A stretch of 64,000 nt of DNA. Source: Rhizodiscina lignyota (lineage: Eukaryota > Ascomycota > Dothideomycetes > Aulographales > Rhizodiscinaceae). The stretch spans positions 1,674,001 to 1,738,000 of the forward strand of contig ML978125.1 of assembly GCA_010015805.1 (NCBI GenBank), given 5' to 3'. Made by a program: the position numbers and the translations under genes. The notes under the pieces are model-generated. The model saw nothing but the letters and a program-made list of their open reading frames with translations, ran no database searches and was not told where the DNA came from. Positions 1 through 10,281 of this stretch are shown here, piece by piece. Numbering within the stretch: the first letter of the stretch is position 1; the number at the start of each line of letters is the position of its first letter.

Positions 1-192
1 GACTTCTTCCAATACTCCAGCTCGCTGAAGTTCGTAGCATGCTGGGGCGGCATAATGAGATGCTCGGGGATTCTTATCCAGTTCTGTTGTCATCTCCAGA
101 AGCTCGACTGAAATGCCAGCACGGGCAAGCATGAGAGCCAGCAGAAGTCCAGATGGCCCCGCACCAACTATCAGAATCTTTGATATTGCCAT
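1..192 (-). CDS. FAD-dependent monooxygenase, N-terminal fragment
   Basis: The reading frame opens with ATG at 192 and runs off the left edge after 64 codons. Residues 8-15 read as a beta strand followed by the dinucleotide-binding turn GAGPSG, the classic Rossmann FAD-binding start of aromatic-ring or PHBH-type monooxygenases. The helix after it ends in VELLE, with an acidic residue where the ADP ribose would be held. Known family members hydroxylate or epoxidise small aromatic or polyketide-like substrates with FAD and NAD(P)H. It is the first of a run of redox genes and shares an upstream element (452-460) with the genes to its right. The substrate cannot be told from this fragment. A member of another FAD family with the same fold start is possible. 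Confidence 0.85.
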   Translation of the reverse strand, partial: MAISKILIVGAGPSGLLLALMLARAGISVELLEMTTELDKNPRASHYAAPACYELQRAGVLEEV

Positions 193-636
193 TGCGAATC
201 CAAGACCAGCTCTTTAAAAATTATAGTTCTGAATACAGTCTATGAGAGACTGAACACACGATGAAAGGCGGACAAATATGAGATAAATGAGTGCATCAGT
301 AATAGTCAACTACTCGATTTGGATAGGCCTGGTCGTCAGCGTGAACTTCATTGCATTTTTCCTCCTGTGGAACATCCACCCAAAAGCCGTTGGGAATCTT
401 TTCGACCGTTCAACGAAACTTCTGGTTTGAGGAGCGTGTGGGGATAATCAGTGTGGGGTATGCGGGGGCGGGGTACCATGTGGGTACCTATCCACCTAGA
501 ATGTGGGTGGCCCCGTACCCTGTCATACCGAACATGGGTGGCCATGCGCTCGAAAACTTGGCTGAGCCGCAAGACAGAAAGGTGCGCAGTTCCAACCGTT
601 GATGACCTAGTACATCATATAATTCATGTTTACTTT
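193..636. other. Intergenic region with promoter of the FAD monooxygenase
   Basis: This holds the upstream region of the leftward FAD monooxygenase and the 3' end of the BBE-like oxidase. A G-rich stretch at 430-540 has two copies of a TGTGGGG core (437 and 452) and GGTACC palindromes. I see no gene. Confidence 0.6.
452..460 (+). promoter_or_regulatory. Cluster motif TGTGGGGTA, copy 1
   Basis: Exact TGTGGGGTA about 260 bp upstream of the FAD monooxygenase start, with a near copy TGTGGGGAT at 437-445. The GTGGGG core also fits the known CreA consensus SYGGRG. A role in regulation is inferred. Confidence 0.45.
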
Positions 637-2235
637 CTACAATTGGCATTGGCTCTGCAATCTGTTGATTTTATCATGTGTCTCCACAAATTTCTTATAG
701 TTCGGGAAGAGCTCATTTGGATCCCATTTCGCTCGGATTCGTAGGAAGCGCGCCAATGCGGTGTCAGACATCACTTTCATCTATGAACTGGATTAGCTGG
801 ATCATACTGCCGGGGTAGTCTTAGTGCTGAACTTACGTTTGCGTCATCGCAGGTAATATCATAATCAGCAACGTACATTCCACATGCTACGGACGACAGT
901 CGCTTGTACCGCTCTCTCATCGGCCGATAGATCGAAGGCTGAAGGGTAGGGTCTTTCCATCCTGTAAAGGTGCTGATGTATTTTTGCTGTGGTAAGCTAA
1001 ACGCTGCATCTTCCTCATCCGCTTCGATGTCTGCGATGCAAATGAAAGAAGAAGAACTTCGCGTTGGAAGCTGGCAGACGGCGGGCTTGATAGCTTCAAT
1101 CAACTACTTGCTAATCAGTATGGAGGGCCTTGGGATCTTAAAGGCCGCTTCCCTGTTCACTGGACACTAGAGATCTGGGACTCACACGCTCTATAGGGAC
1201 GGAGGGATCGTTCAAAATGCTGTTGATCTGCCAGCACTGTCCATTGCCCGATCCGCAGTACTCGTCTTGCATCTCCCACACTTTGTCCCAAGTTCTCTTT
1301 TCAACCGGTCTTTCCTCTAGAAGGCATGCTCGCAGCTCCGTGGGAATGTCGGTGTAAGCTCCTAATATTGTTTGCGCCTCTCGTTGTGTGTCACTGTAGG
1401 CCATGAGGAAAACTCCGAGGAGCAACTTCGCATCTCTGGAAACTTCGTCTGTAGCGCTCGGTGTGAACTTCTCGTCATAGAACGTCGCTATGTTCAAATC
1501 CGTCCCGAACTTCGGTGTCGCTTTGGCTCTGTCGAAGGCCCACGTCAATAACCCCTCAAACTTATCGCGAACTTCAAAGATCATCACCCTCTCCCACATC
1601 TGACTTGCAGGAATCGTTCGACCCCAGAACTTGGTGACGACGCCAAAGAATCCCGTCCCGCTTCCCCTTGCCGCCCAAAACACGTCTTGATTTTCCGTCC
1701 TGCTTGCTATCACGGCCTGTCCGTTTGGCATGACGATCTCCATCCTCGTAATCCACTGTTGGCAGGTCGCTCCCCAGCCTCGCATGAACCATCCTTGGCC
1801 CCCTGCAAGCAAGAATCCGCCCTCAGCAACCGTTGGTGCGTGGCCATGGGGGAAGAACCGTGCAATGCTGCTGAGCTTCTCAGCGAGCTCTTTGACGCGG
1901 ACAGCGGGCCCAAAACATATTTCTTGAGTGACCTTGTCATATTCGATAGCTCGATTGAGGTCTGTTGTATCAACCAATACCCCGTCATGCACCAGGGCTC
2001 CACAGGGGAACAGATGCCCGCCAGATCGAACGCCAACAGGAACCTTAAGCGCGGCAGCGCGTTTTAAGGCCATTGAGACATCTGATACCGAGCGGACAAC
2101 ATGAATCTCTCTCGGGTAACGCGAGGGAGTATCAGAGTTGGCATTTTGGCGGCGACAGCGTTCATAGTCTTCGCTGCCACGCTGTAGAACCTTGCTGGAG
2201 TAGTGAGGATGAATATCATAGTCGTATACTGCCAT
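637..2235 (-). CDS. FAD-linked oxidoreductase, berberine bridge enzyme-like
   Basis: Three exons (2235-1186, 1103-837, 780-637) with introns of 82 and 56 bp give 486 residues, the usual size for BBE-like oxidases. The PCMH-type FAD-binding domain covers roughly residues 40-220, and the C-terminal BBE segment (RAKWDPNELFPNYK) lies in the last exon. Residues 71-74 are SGGH, with the His that carries the 8-alpha covalent FAD link. The second link in bicovalent enzymes is a Cys in a CPTVG-like motif. Here the matching place reads HAPTVAEGG, with Ala at 133, so only one covalent bond is likely. No signal peptide is visible, so the protein is probably cytosolic. Such enzymes oxidise alcohols or close rings in fungal pathways. 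It sits between a FAD monooxygenase and a reductase on the same strand. Confidence 0.9.
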
Positions 2236-2570
2236 AATTAATGGAATGGCGAGAGAAATGGGGATAATGACTTCAGAAAATCAATCAAGAGATGTATGAG
2301 ATTATCTACCTTTAGACGAACCAGCGACGAAGTACAGATACATCATTGAGCACAGACTTGCCCAGTCTCAGCTCCGTTACTCACGGTCTCCCCGATGTGG
2401 GACATGTGGGGTGTTGTGTGAAAAAAGCGTTTTCTAAAATCTTCTCAAAGCAATTCAGTACGTAGCCTCCTCGCCGTATTCCTTCCCATCAATCGAGAGG
2501 CCGGTCGAGCAGAAGAACGGGCAAAATTACGTCCCCATACTAACTTGTAACAAGCCAGTTTTGAAAGTAT
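2236..2570. other. Intergenic region, promoter of BBE-like oxidase
   Basis: No gene is seen. It contains CCGATGTGGGA (2392-2402) and TGTGGGGTG (2405-2413) about 160-180 bp upstream of the oxidase start. The core CCGATGTGGG recurs in reverse at 10603-10613 upstream of the MFS gene. Confidence 0.55.
2405..2413 (+). promoter_or_regulatory. Cluster motif, near copy TGTGGGGTG
   Basis: One mismatch to TGTGGGGTA, 170 bp upstream of the BBE-like oxidase start. The two GTGGG cores at 2396 and 2405 are in tandem. The regulatory role is inferred. Confidence 0.35.
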
Positions 2571-3562
2571 TCATAATGTGATATATGACGGACGTGGCTG
2601 GTCGTCAGACATATCCGCGACAGCAGTCCAATGCACACCCACTTTTGTTTGCTCTTCTGCTTCGTCTGAAATTGCAATTGCAAGGTCAGCGACCGAGATT
2701 CCTTGTAGTCGATCGTTGAACTCTTCGTACTCTCCTCTTGCAGCTCCAGCCTTTTTGGGTTCAAGTGGTAGCGTGTCTACTATCACTTCATATGTTCCTG
2801 TCCGTTTGCCAGGGCGATATCGGGCGGAAGGAGAAACGAAACTCCAACGGAAAGAAGTATTGCCGTTGAAGAACATGAAGCTTGTACGGGCACCAGTAAT
2901 GAAATCCGACGCAGGGTCGCCATTCAGAACAGCATCTTCGTAGTCTCGTATAAGCTGACGCGTCTGCTCTGTGCCTCTTCCTTCGCGTTCTGCAATTCGA
3001 GCGTTCCGGAAAGCTCTCAGAGATGCGCCAATGGAGCCTAACCGCTCTTCCATGTAAACGGTATGAGCTTCACTATCAGCAATGGCCCGGCGGTATGCTA
3101 GCCAGAATCGCATATCTTCGCTGGCGGTTCGAAGTGGTCTGTCGGGCATCTCCAAACTGCCTGTGCCTCCAATCATGATGAAATGCCCTACTTTGGCAGC
3201 TTTAGTGGCGATGATGATTTTACGCGTCAGTTCCAAGAATGGCTCTACCATTTGATGAGACCATGAGCTTGTTATATCGTTGAAACGTACATACTGTACT
3301 GTAAAGCTTCAACGCCGGCAGTATGCGGTCCATACTCATTGATGAGTACGTCAAGCCCATGAAACACACCCACAAGATCTTCCACAGGCGTGGCATTGAG
3401 ATCCACTGATTTAGAACTGTAGTTGTCGTGTTTGCCGAGTTTTTCAGGGCTTCGTGAGATGCCCACGACATGATGGCCACGTTGCAGAAGTTCGACGCAG
3501 AGGTAGGAGCCTCCGAAGCCTGTTGGGCCTAACACTCCAATTGTTAGCGGTTTGGTAACCAT
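2571..3562 (-). CDS. NAD(P)-binding Rossmann-fold reductase (NmrA/YwnB-like)
   Basis: Two exons (3562-3295 and 3244-2571) are joined by a 50 bp GT..AG intron and give 313 residues. The N-terminus has a strand followed by GPTGFGG (residues 12-18), a GxxGxxG NAD(P)-binding turn, and ISRSPEKL after strand 2, which suggests NADP binding through Arg/Ser. The middle strand leads into FIMIGGTGSLE, typical of the atypical short-chain dehydrogenase group with NmrA-like and YwnB-like proteins. I see no classical YxxxK catalytic pair, so it may be a reductase of unusual type or a nucleotide-sensing protein. It lies downstream of the hydrolase on the same strand, within the run of redox genes. The substrate is unknown. 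Confidence 0.85.
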
Positions 3563-3651
3563 ATTTGCGAATGTCCTCAGACCTACCTTGGGGGTGGAAT
3601 ATCTGTCATATCTATTCTACGGAGTATGTAGTTCAAGACGTGCCCCACTAA

Positions 3652-3660
3652 TATCCCACA
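3652..3660 (-). promoter_or_regulatory. Cluster motif, near copy TGTGGGATA
   Basis: One mismatch to TGTGGGGTA, read on the minus strand about 90 bp upstream of the reductase start. It is flanked by two further TGGGGC cores. A regulatory role is inferred from its position and from the other copies. Confidence 0.35.
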
Positions 3661-3767
3661 GCGCCCCACGCGTTTCCCTGTCGGCAGTTCAGACTCCTGC
3701 GGCAGTTGTGGAGATTGAAAAGCACAGCGCTGATGTCAGTGGCGCTCAAAAAGGGGTAAGCGATTCG

Positions 3768-4891
3768 TCACGGCCTCTCCCCTTGTCGCACTCGAGACAA
3801 CCATTCGCTTTTCATCTGCGCTGACAGCAACGAAATCAAAACATCGTCTTTTGCGCTTTTCATCCATTCGATATCGTGCGCTAGAGCTATATGCATCTTG
3901 AAATCATGTTCTCCTCTCCGAAGCCGCGCGATTGTCTCTCTCGCCGCGGCTATGTCTGAGTGCAGACTCATCATCTCACCATCTGGGAGTTGGAAGATAG
4001 CAATGTCCTCTTCGCCTTCCAAGATCGCACTTTATTCACAAGAGTTAGAGCTTGGCTTCCCATCTCGATGGTTTCTCACCGTGAATGGCAACAATCGCTG
4101 CCCAAGACAACCCATGAATCACTCCCCTCGACCTTGACGGCAGCGCAAAGATTTCCAGGCATATGCCCCGGCGCTTGAATTATCCAAACGCTGCCATCTC
4201 CGAAGAAATCCATAGCGTTATGAAAGGGATCGAATTTTTTCCATGGACCTTCCAGCTCGCTCCAAGGTTCTGTAGCTCGTCCGTCAATATCGAAAAACCT
4301 GCCATCCCATTGGACATTGCTTGATGCTTCGCCATTCTCCAAGTGTCCCGGCGAACAATGCCTCTTAGTTCCAGGACCGAAATAGGCCCTTGCATTTGGG
4401 AACTCTTTAGTGAAGGGCCGGCAATGGTCCCAATGCGCATGGCTGCGATAAAATGAGGAGCAGTTACTAGACCAAGGAATTTCGTGCGACATACCTGAAA
4501 ATAACGGTATCGACCTGCTTCGGCTCTACACCACGATCTCTCAATTGCTCCTGAAGCGTCTGACGTGGACCTATGGCCTCGACTTCATCATACATTGGAA
4601 GAACCCAGGGCGTGTAGAGCGTTCTGTCCTAGTTCATTGGCATTTGTCAGCCCAGCTCCTTGCTGGAACAAAAAATTGACGCACTGAGCTTATTCCCAGA
4701 TCCCATAGGATATTGCGGCCTGAATTTCGATGCTGGATCAAGAAACACCAATCGTAGAGGCGAATTTCACCATGACGTCCGTTATGCAATTTGGCTATAT
4801 CCGCTTTTCCGAAGCTACCGCCATCGAGGAGGTGTACTCGGACAGATGCGTTTGCTACGGGTAGCGTTCTGCCTTCTCGCTGCGACGACAT
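3768..4891 (-). CDS. Metallo-beta-lactamase-fold hydrolase (lactonase/thioesterase-like)
   Basis: Four exons (4891-4685, 4628-4495, 4442-4080, 4029-3768) with introns of 56, 52 and 50 bp give 321 residues. The reading frame is open to GTG 4909, but the first ATG is at 4891. All metal ligands of the two-zinc site are visible: HAHWDH, created exactly at the exon 2/3 join, then APGHMPG, then GSDCCH, and a late HD in LAHDIEW. This set is typical of the lactonase/glyoxalase II-like branch. Known relatives open lactones or release polyketides from carrier proteins. It is divergent from the dehydrogenase at 5146, with 254 bp between the starts. It could act in product release or hydrolysis in the cluster; that role is inferred. 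Confidence 0.88.
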
Positions 4892-5001
4892 CGAGGCATT
4901 CTTTGACACAAGTACTCCAGTTCTTCGACCGAAGTCTTATTCTTTTCATTCCGCAAACCTCCTTTGATTCTCGATTGACAAATTAACAACTGCCGAGCTG
5001 T

Positions 5002-5010
5002 TGTGGGGTA
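5002..5010 (+). promoter_or_regulatory. Cluster motif TGTGGGGTA, copy 2 (divergent promoter)
   Basis: Exact copy, followed by AGTGGGG, inside the 254 bp region between the leftward hydrolase and the rightward dehydrogenase. One site could serve both genes. The role is inferred. Confidence 0.45.
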
Positions 5011-5145
5011 AGTGGGGGAGGGGTGGAAGAGGTCATTCCCAAAGCTGTGCGGACTTGCGATGATCGAGAAGTTATTCGGAATATTTCGTCTTTGAGGAAC
5101 GGAGTCACAAAGAAGTTCACGGAGTTAATTGAGACTTCAAGCAGC

Positions 5146-6345
5146 ATGGAGAATAACGTTGGTTTCATCGGTACGTCATATAACTTCATTTGCTACTGGG
5201 TCACTAACGTCAACAGGTATTGGAGCTATGGGGTTTGAAATGGCCATGAATGTGCGGAAGAAGTTGCCCAAGGCATATGCGATGTACATCTACGATATCC
5301 ATGAACCCGCATGTTATCGATTCAAAGAACAGTTCGAGGCGGACTTCGGCGCTGTGCATATTGCATCATCACCGAAACATGTTGCCGAAAACGCTCATAC
5401 AATCATATCCATAGTACCTTCTGGCGTTCAAGTCCGAGAAATTTACCTTGATTCTCAGCATGGTGTTGCCGCCGCAAAAAGTTCCGACTCTGAAAGCAAT
5501 GCCGAAAGACTCTACGTTGAAAGTAGTACGATTGATATCGAAACAGCGAAATATGTCAGTGAACAGTTATACGAAATGGGCATGGGATATTATGTCGATG
5601 CCCCAGTTTCGGCACGTGCATATTCAATATGTTAAGAAGATCCTTGCTAATTTGCAAAGGGAGGTGTTCCAGCGGCAACAAAAGGAGATCTCTCATTCAT
5701 GATGGGGGCTCCAAAGCCTTCAAAACCTTCGGAGAGAACGAATGGTACTGAATCAACTCCTCTCAACGATCGGCAAATACCTCCAGAGATCTCAGCACGA
5801 CTTCAACAGATCACTGCCTTCATGGGTGATGTCTCCAAGGTTTTCTACTGTGGCGCTCCTGGTTCTGGACTCGCGGCGAAACTAGCAAACAACTACATCT
5901 CATGTACAATATGCCTTGCCAACGCCGAGGCCATGGCGCTAGGCATCAAGCTTGGTGTCGACAAGAATACACTATTTGAAATCATCGAGAAATCAACAGG
6001 GCAAAATTTCATGTTACACCATGTATGCCCTGTGCCAGGAGTGGTACCGACAGCACCGAGTAGCAACGGATATAGACTTGGCTTTAAAGCCCAAATGCTG
6101 TCAAAAGATGTCCGTTTGGCGGCAGATGCGGCAAGGAGTGTGGGTCTACAGCCGACGATTGGGGATGCGGCGTTGAGCGTATTTGATCGGCTTGGAATGG
6201 ATGAGCGCTATCGTGTAAGTCTTGCCACCGCATTTGTTCATTTGTTCCTTATCTCTTTCTTCGAGTTTAAGATGCTCACTGTTCCTCCTCGAAACAGGAC
6301 AAAGATGGGTCCATTGTTTACAAATTTATTGGTGGAACTGAGTAA
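5146..6345 (+). CDS. 3-hydroxyisobutyrate dehydrogenase-like (beta-hydroxyacid dehydrogenase family)
   Basis: Four exons (5146-5170, 5217-5615, 5664-6214, 6298-6345) encode 340 residues. The first intron splits the GxGxxG turn, giving GFIGIGAMG after splicing. Exon 3 has GSGLAAKLANNY with the catalytic Lys near residue 214. The substrate loop, usually DAPVSGG, reads DAPVSARVPAATKGDLSF here, because the only join that keeps frame is 5615/5664. Known family members oxidise beta-hydroxy acids with NAD(P)+, and some reduce aldehydes. An in-frame ATG at 5023 could add 41 residues, but these do not resemble a targeting peptide. An insertion of about 20 residues follows MMGAP. It faces the metallo-hydrolase across a shared promoter. 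The substrate is unknown. Confidence 0.82.
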
Positions 6346-6414
6346 AATTTCAGGAAATACAATCGAAGCCGCAAGCTGCTGCCTTTCCGCCTGCGGTCAT
6401 ATCTGCCACTACCC

Positions 6415-8127
6415 TCACTGCATAGATTCTTCAGTGAGCAAATCATCCTGTTTCTGTTCCTGCTTTCGATACTGGATCCCCACCCTCTCTGCCTCATTAA
6501 AGGCGTCTCTGATGATCCTTGCATGGCCCTCACTTCTTGGAGTAATGCTGCATTCGAACGGCTTCGGCACGCTCATGAATCCCGGGACCATTTTGGTCTC
6601 GGGTTCTATCAGATTTCCACTCTCGTCAGTTTTTTTCCTGATATCAAATCCCCACAAAGTGCGCGCCGCGTTAATAAACAAGCTGCGCTCCGCGACATGA
6701 ACACCAGGACAAACTCGACGACCCGCCCCGTATGCGAAGTGATCACGTTCATACGGATCACTAACATTTATATATTCAGCTGCTGGCTGAGAGTGATTTA
6801 GGTATCTCTCCGGCTTGAAGGTATCTGGTTCGGGGTAGCGTTCCTGATCATAGTGAATAGCCCTTTGTACCGATTGAAGTCAGCATGTGATCACATGGTC
6901 TATTAAGAGAAACACTAACCACCAGCTAATAGTCACTATACTCCCCTTGGGTATAAAATAACCTTTATACCAGTCATCTTCCGAGGTGGCATGAGACATT
7001 CCGAATTGATTCAATGGGCGCCAGCGGAGCGTTTCCTTTATCATGGCTCGCAGATACGGCAAGTTCTTTTCATCGGACCATGTCGGCAATCTTTCACATC
7101 CCACTACTCGGTCTAGCTCTTCTTGCGCTTTCTGCACGACTCTTGGATTGAGAGTCATGGCAAGGAGGAAGTTATTCAGTGTTATCGCGGTCGTTTCACT
7201 TCCAGCCTCTATCAATCCGCCAGCAGCGTACGCAGACTGCTCTTCGTCAATACCCCATTTGACCGGATTCTTGACGTAAAAGTCTCGGCAGTAGCATGGC
7301 GGCGCCACTCCTTTGTCTGCTTTCTCTTTCAAGTCCCGCCACAGTTCGAGGTAGACCTTGGAGTCGTGCTCATGAACGCGCTTCCCAAAATCACGCCAGT
7401 TGCCAAAGAAGCGTTGCGGCAAGTACTGGAGAGACGGGAAAGTATCGACAATGAATGCACCCGGCGCTGTCATTTCCGTGAAAGTGTCCAGGACGCTGTA
7501 TACTTTCTTGACCAACGGATGATCCCAGGTTGGCAGTCGATATCCGTACGTCACAAGCGAAATAACGCTAACTGTATAACGCCTGTTATGTCGATAGAAG
7601 TCCTCTGGAGAGTCCAGAAGATCCCGCATCAATTGTTTGGACTCGAAATCTTGAACCGGTTCGTATGTGGCTGCCGTAGGCGCGTTCAATGCTCCGTGGC
7701 TGAGCTTGCGGATGCTTCGCCATTGGGGACCGTACTCCATAAATAGCTGCCTCTTCTTATTGCTGGCTACATCTTGTGCGAGCGGCAATGGCGGTCGTGA
7801 CGAGTATATGTTCGATCTCTTGTCCATGAGATCTTTGACGACGCGTGGAGAATTAAACCAAATGTAGTCGGCACCACCGATTTTGGTGTACACAATGTCT
7901 CCGTATTGGTTCGCCCATCGACAGACTATTTTTCGAAACTCATTTGAATCTGCTAGATCCAAAAGGTTGCCGATAAATGGCCAACCGGGCGGGCCTGGTG
8001 GCAGGTGTCGTCTACGTGAGTCCTTCAATGTTGACGGCGCAAAGTAGAAGTAGAAGCAAAACGGCACGAGGACTACGAAGAGTAAGGAAATAAATGCCCA
8101 TGACTTGAAAAACGGTGAGATATCCAT
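6415..8127 (-). CDS. Cytochrome P450 (A)
   Basis: Two exons (8127-6920 and 6862-6415) with a 57 bp intron give 551 residues. An N-terminal membrane anchor (about residues 10-30) is followed by a proline-rich hinge (PPGPPGWP). The I-helix motif AGSETT is at 308-313, the K-helix ExxR (ETLR) at 365-368, PERY follows, and the heme loop FAYGAGRRVCPG places the ligand Cys at 454. It is a microsomal class II monooxygenase that would use the cell's general P450 reductase. The sequence style (IKETLRWRP, CPGVHVAERSLF) is that of the CYP620/CYP64-like fungal group, a tentative placement. It is divergent from P450 B with 418 bp between starts, which suggests co-expression. The reaction is not known. Confidence 0.93.
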
Positions 8128-8545
8128 TTGCGCAATATGTTGACAAGCGAATGCACCAGTTTGTTACATGGACCGATATGGCACAACCCACGTATGGTGT
8201 AACAACAGGACAGAGGCACACAGCTCATTCATCTCGGCGTCAAATAAATCTGAGTCCAAGTACACCACAATGCCGGTAGACAGCTTCGCATGGGAATGCA
8301 TCCACCGCACTGTGGGGTAATCATGCTCAAGACGCCCGCTCTGTTCTGGCCAGCCACGGTCGATCTCATAGATCCCCCACATGCTCGGGCTTGCAGAGAC
8401 GACGAATGAAAAGAAGGCACAGAATTTCTGGCGTTTATTTTCCTACCTAATAGGCCTTTGCATTTCGATCTAGATACCAACATTACATTCACTGTGAGGC
8501 ATTTCAAGGCTCTACCCTTACCGACCAGAGAAACTTCACTCCTCT
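8128..8545. other. Bidirectional promoter between P450 A and P450 B
   Basis: This 418 bp stretch separates two divergent P450 starts and has no credible gene. It holds an exact TGTGGGGTA at 8311-8319, nearly midway between the starts. Confidence 0.65.
8311..8319 (+). promoter_or_regulatory. Cluster motif TGTGGGGTA, copy 3 (P450 pair)
   Basis: Exact copy in the centre of the divergent P450 promoter, 184 bp from P450 A and 227 bp from P450 B. The role is inferred. Confidence 0.5.
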
Positions 8546-10281
8546 ATGATTTCCCTTCCCCTTTTGAGTGTGTTTGTGTTACTCGTCGTCCTCATATTTC
8601 GTGTATTGAAATGGCATCAGTCTCGCCAGCCACCGAAGGGACTACGTCCGGTACCTGGCCCCAAAGGTCTGCCATTCATTGGCAACATCCATCAGTTGAA
8701 ACCCCAGCCGCAGAGGCAAATGGAAGCATGGGCAAAAGAGTACGGCGAGCTGTTCCAGGTTCAGCTAGGATGGAACACTTGGGTGTACCTCTGCAGTCCA
8801 GAATCTGTGAAAGAGATTATGGACAGACAGTCAGCGAAATCGTCGTCTCGGACACCATCTCCCGTGGTTTCAGATTTAGTATCCGGAGGGATGCGATTCC
8901 TCTTCATGGAGAATAACGAGGTTTGGCGGAAGATTGGTACTATCGTGCACAAGCTGCTGTCCGCAAAGGCAACCAATACTTTCAAGCCGAGTCAGGAATT
9001 CGAAGCCAAACAGCTTGTCCATGATATCTTGACAAAAAACACGAATGAAATGGACTTCTATCAGCATGTACGGCGATATACGAGCTCCGTCGTAATGACA
9101 AGCACGTATGGGAAGCGCATCCCACGCTGGGTGAGAAACTCATATCCCGTTCACCAGAAGATGAGCTGGAAGCTAAATGAAACAATAGGAATGTGAGGAG
9201 ATCCGCGAAGTTTATCAAATAATGCATGAGTTCTCCGAATATGCTGGCCCTACCGCATGGTTGGCAGAGGCCTTCCCACCTCTTGCCAAGATCCCAATCT
9301 GGATGCAATGGTGGCGGAAAAGGGCGCTCGTCTACTATAAGAGACAGGAAAAGCTCTGGCTGAGATTGTTTAGAGAGCTCAAAGCCCAAATGGACGATGG
9401 CATAGCTCCGGAATGCTTCGTAAAACGTATGATGGAAAGCTCGTTTGAGAAGGAAGGAATCAGCGAGTTGCAAGCTGCTTTCCTTTGTGGATGTGAGTAA
9501 TTTCGAGAAGTTGAAGATCTTCTGTGTTCTGACAGTGTTAGCCATCATCGAAGCGGGTTCGGAGACGACTTCGTCAGCGCTTAATAGTTGCATCAAATAC
9601 TTGGGAGCCAATCCAACGGTGCAGAGCGCGGCTCACGAGGAGCTGGATCGTATGATCGGCGATGCACGAAGCCCTACATTTGAGGACGAAGAAAGCCTCC
9701 CATACATCCGAGCCATTGTAAAGGAGGTGCAACGCATAAGACCTGTCACCACAATTGGTACTCCGCACTACACGACAGAGGACATCCAGTACAGAGGCCG
9801 TTTCATTCCAAAGGGTACTGTCGTCTCAATATGTCAATACGCGATACATTTCGACCCCCGACAGTACGACGAGCCGAAAGAATTCAGGCCCGAGCGTTAC
9901 TTGAACTTTCCACTGAAGGCAGGGACGTATGCGGTACAAGCTGATCCGCGACAACGGGACCACTTCAGTTTTGGCGCAGGACGGCGGATCTGCCCTGGAA
10001 TGCATCTTGCTGAGAACAGCTTGTTTATAACAATCGCAAAGATCCTGTGGGCGTTCGAAATCCTCCCGCCGTCGGGGCTAGGCGATTGTTTCGACATCGA
10101 TGTTTCGGACGCTGCGTATCAGGACGGCGCAGACACCGTCCCTAAGCCATACAGGATGCGGTTCAAGCCACGAAACAGTACTATATATAAAACAATAGAG
10201 CAAGAGTGGAATGAAGCGGAACGAGGGGGATTCTATCTTGGGAATGTAAAGGTTGATAAGATGGGCATCGTCATTCCATAG
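8546..10281 (+). CDS. Cytochrome P450 (B)
   Basis: Three exons (8546-9130, 9189-9492, 9536-10281) with introns of 58 and only 43 bp give 544 residues. An N-terminal anchor spans about residues 3-20, followed by a proline-rich hinge (PVPGPKGLPFIGN). AGSETT lies at 303-308 directly after the second intron, then EVQR as the ExxR motif, RPERY, and FSFGAGRRICPG with the heme Cys at 449. It resembles P450 A over most of its length but has different intron positions, so the pair is not a very recent duplication. Membrane-bound monooxygenase; substrate unknown. It lies between P450 A and the MFS gene, and the three would fit one pathway with export. Confidence 0.92.

Noticed and set aside
5023-5145. 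N-terminal extension of the dehydrogenase from ATG 5023
   Set aside because: It is in frame, but the 41 residues are not conserved-looking and do not resemble a mitochondrial signal. They would also cover the divergent promoter.
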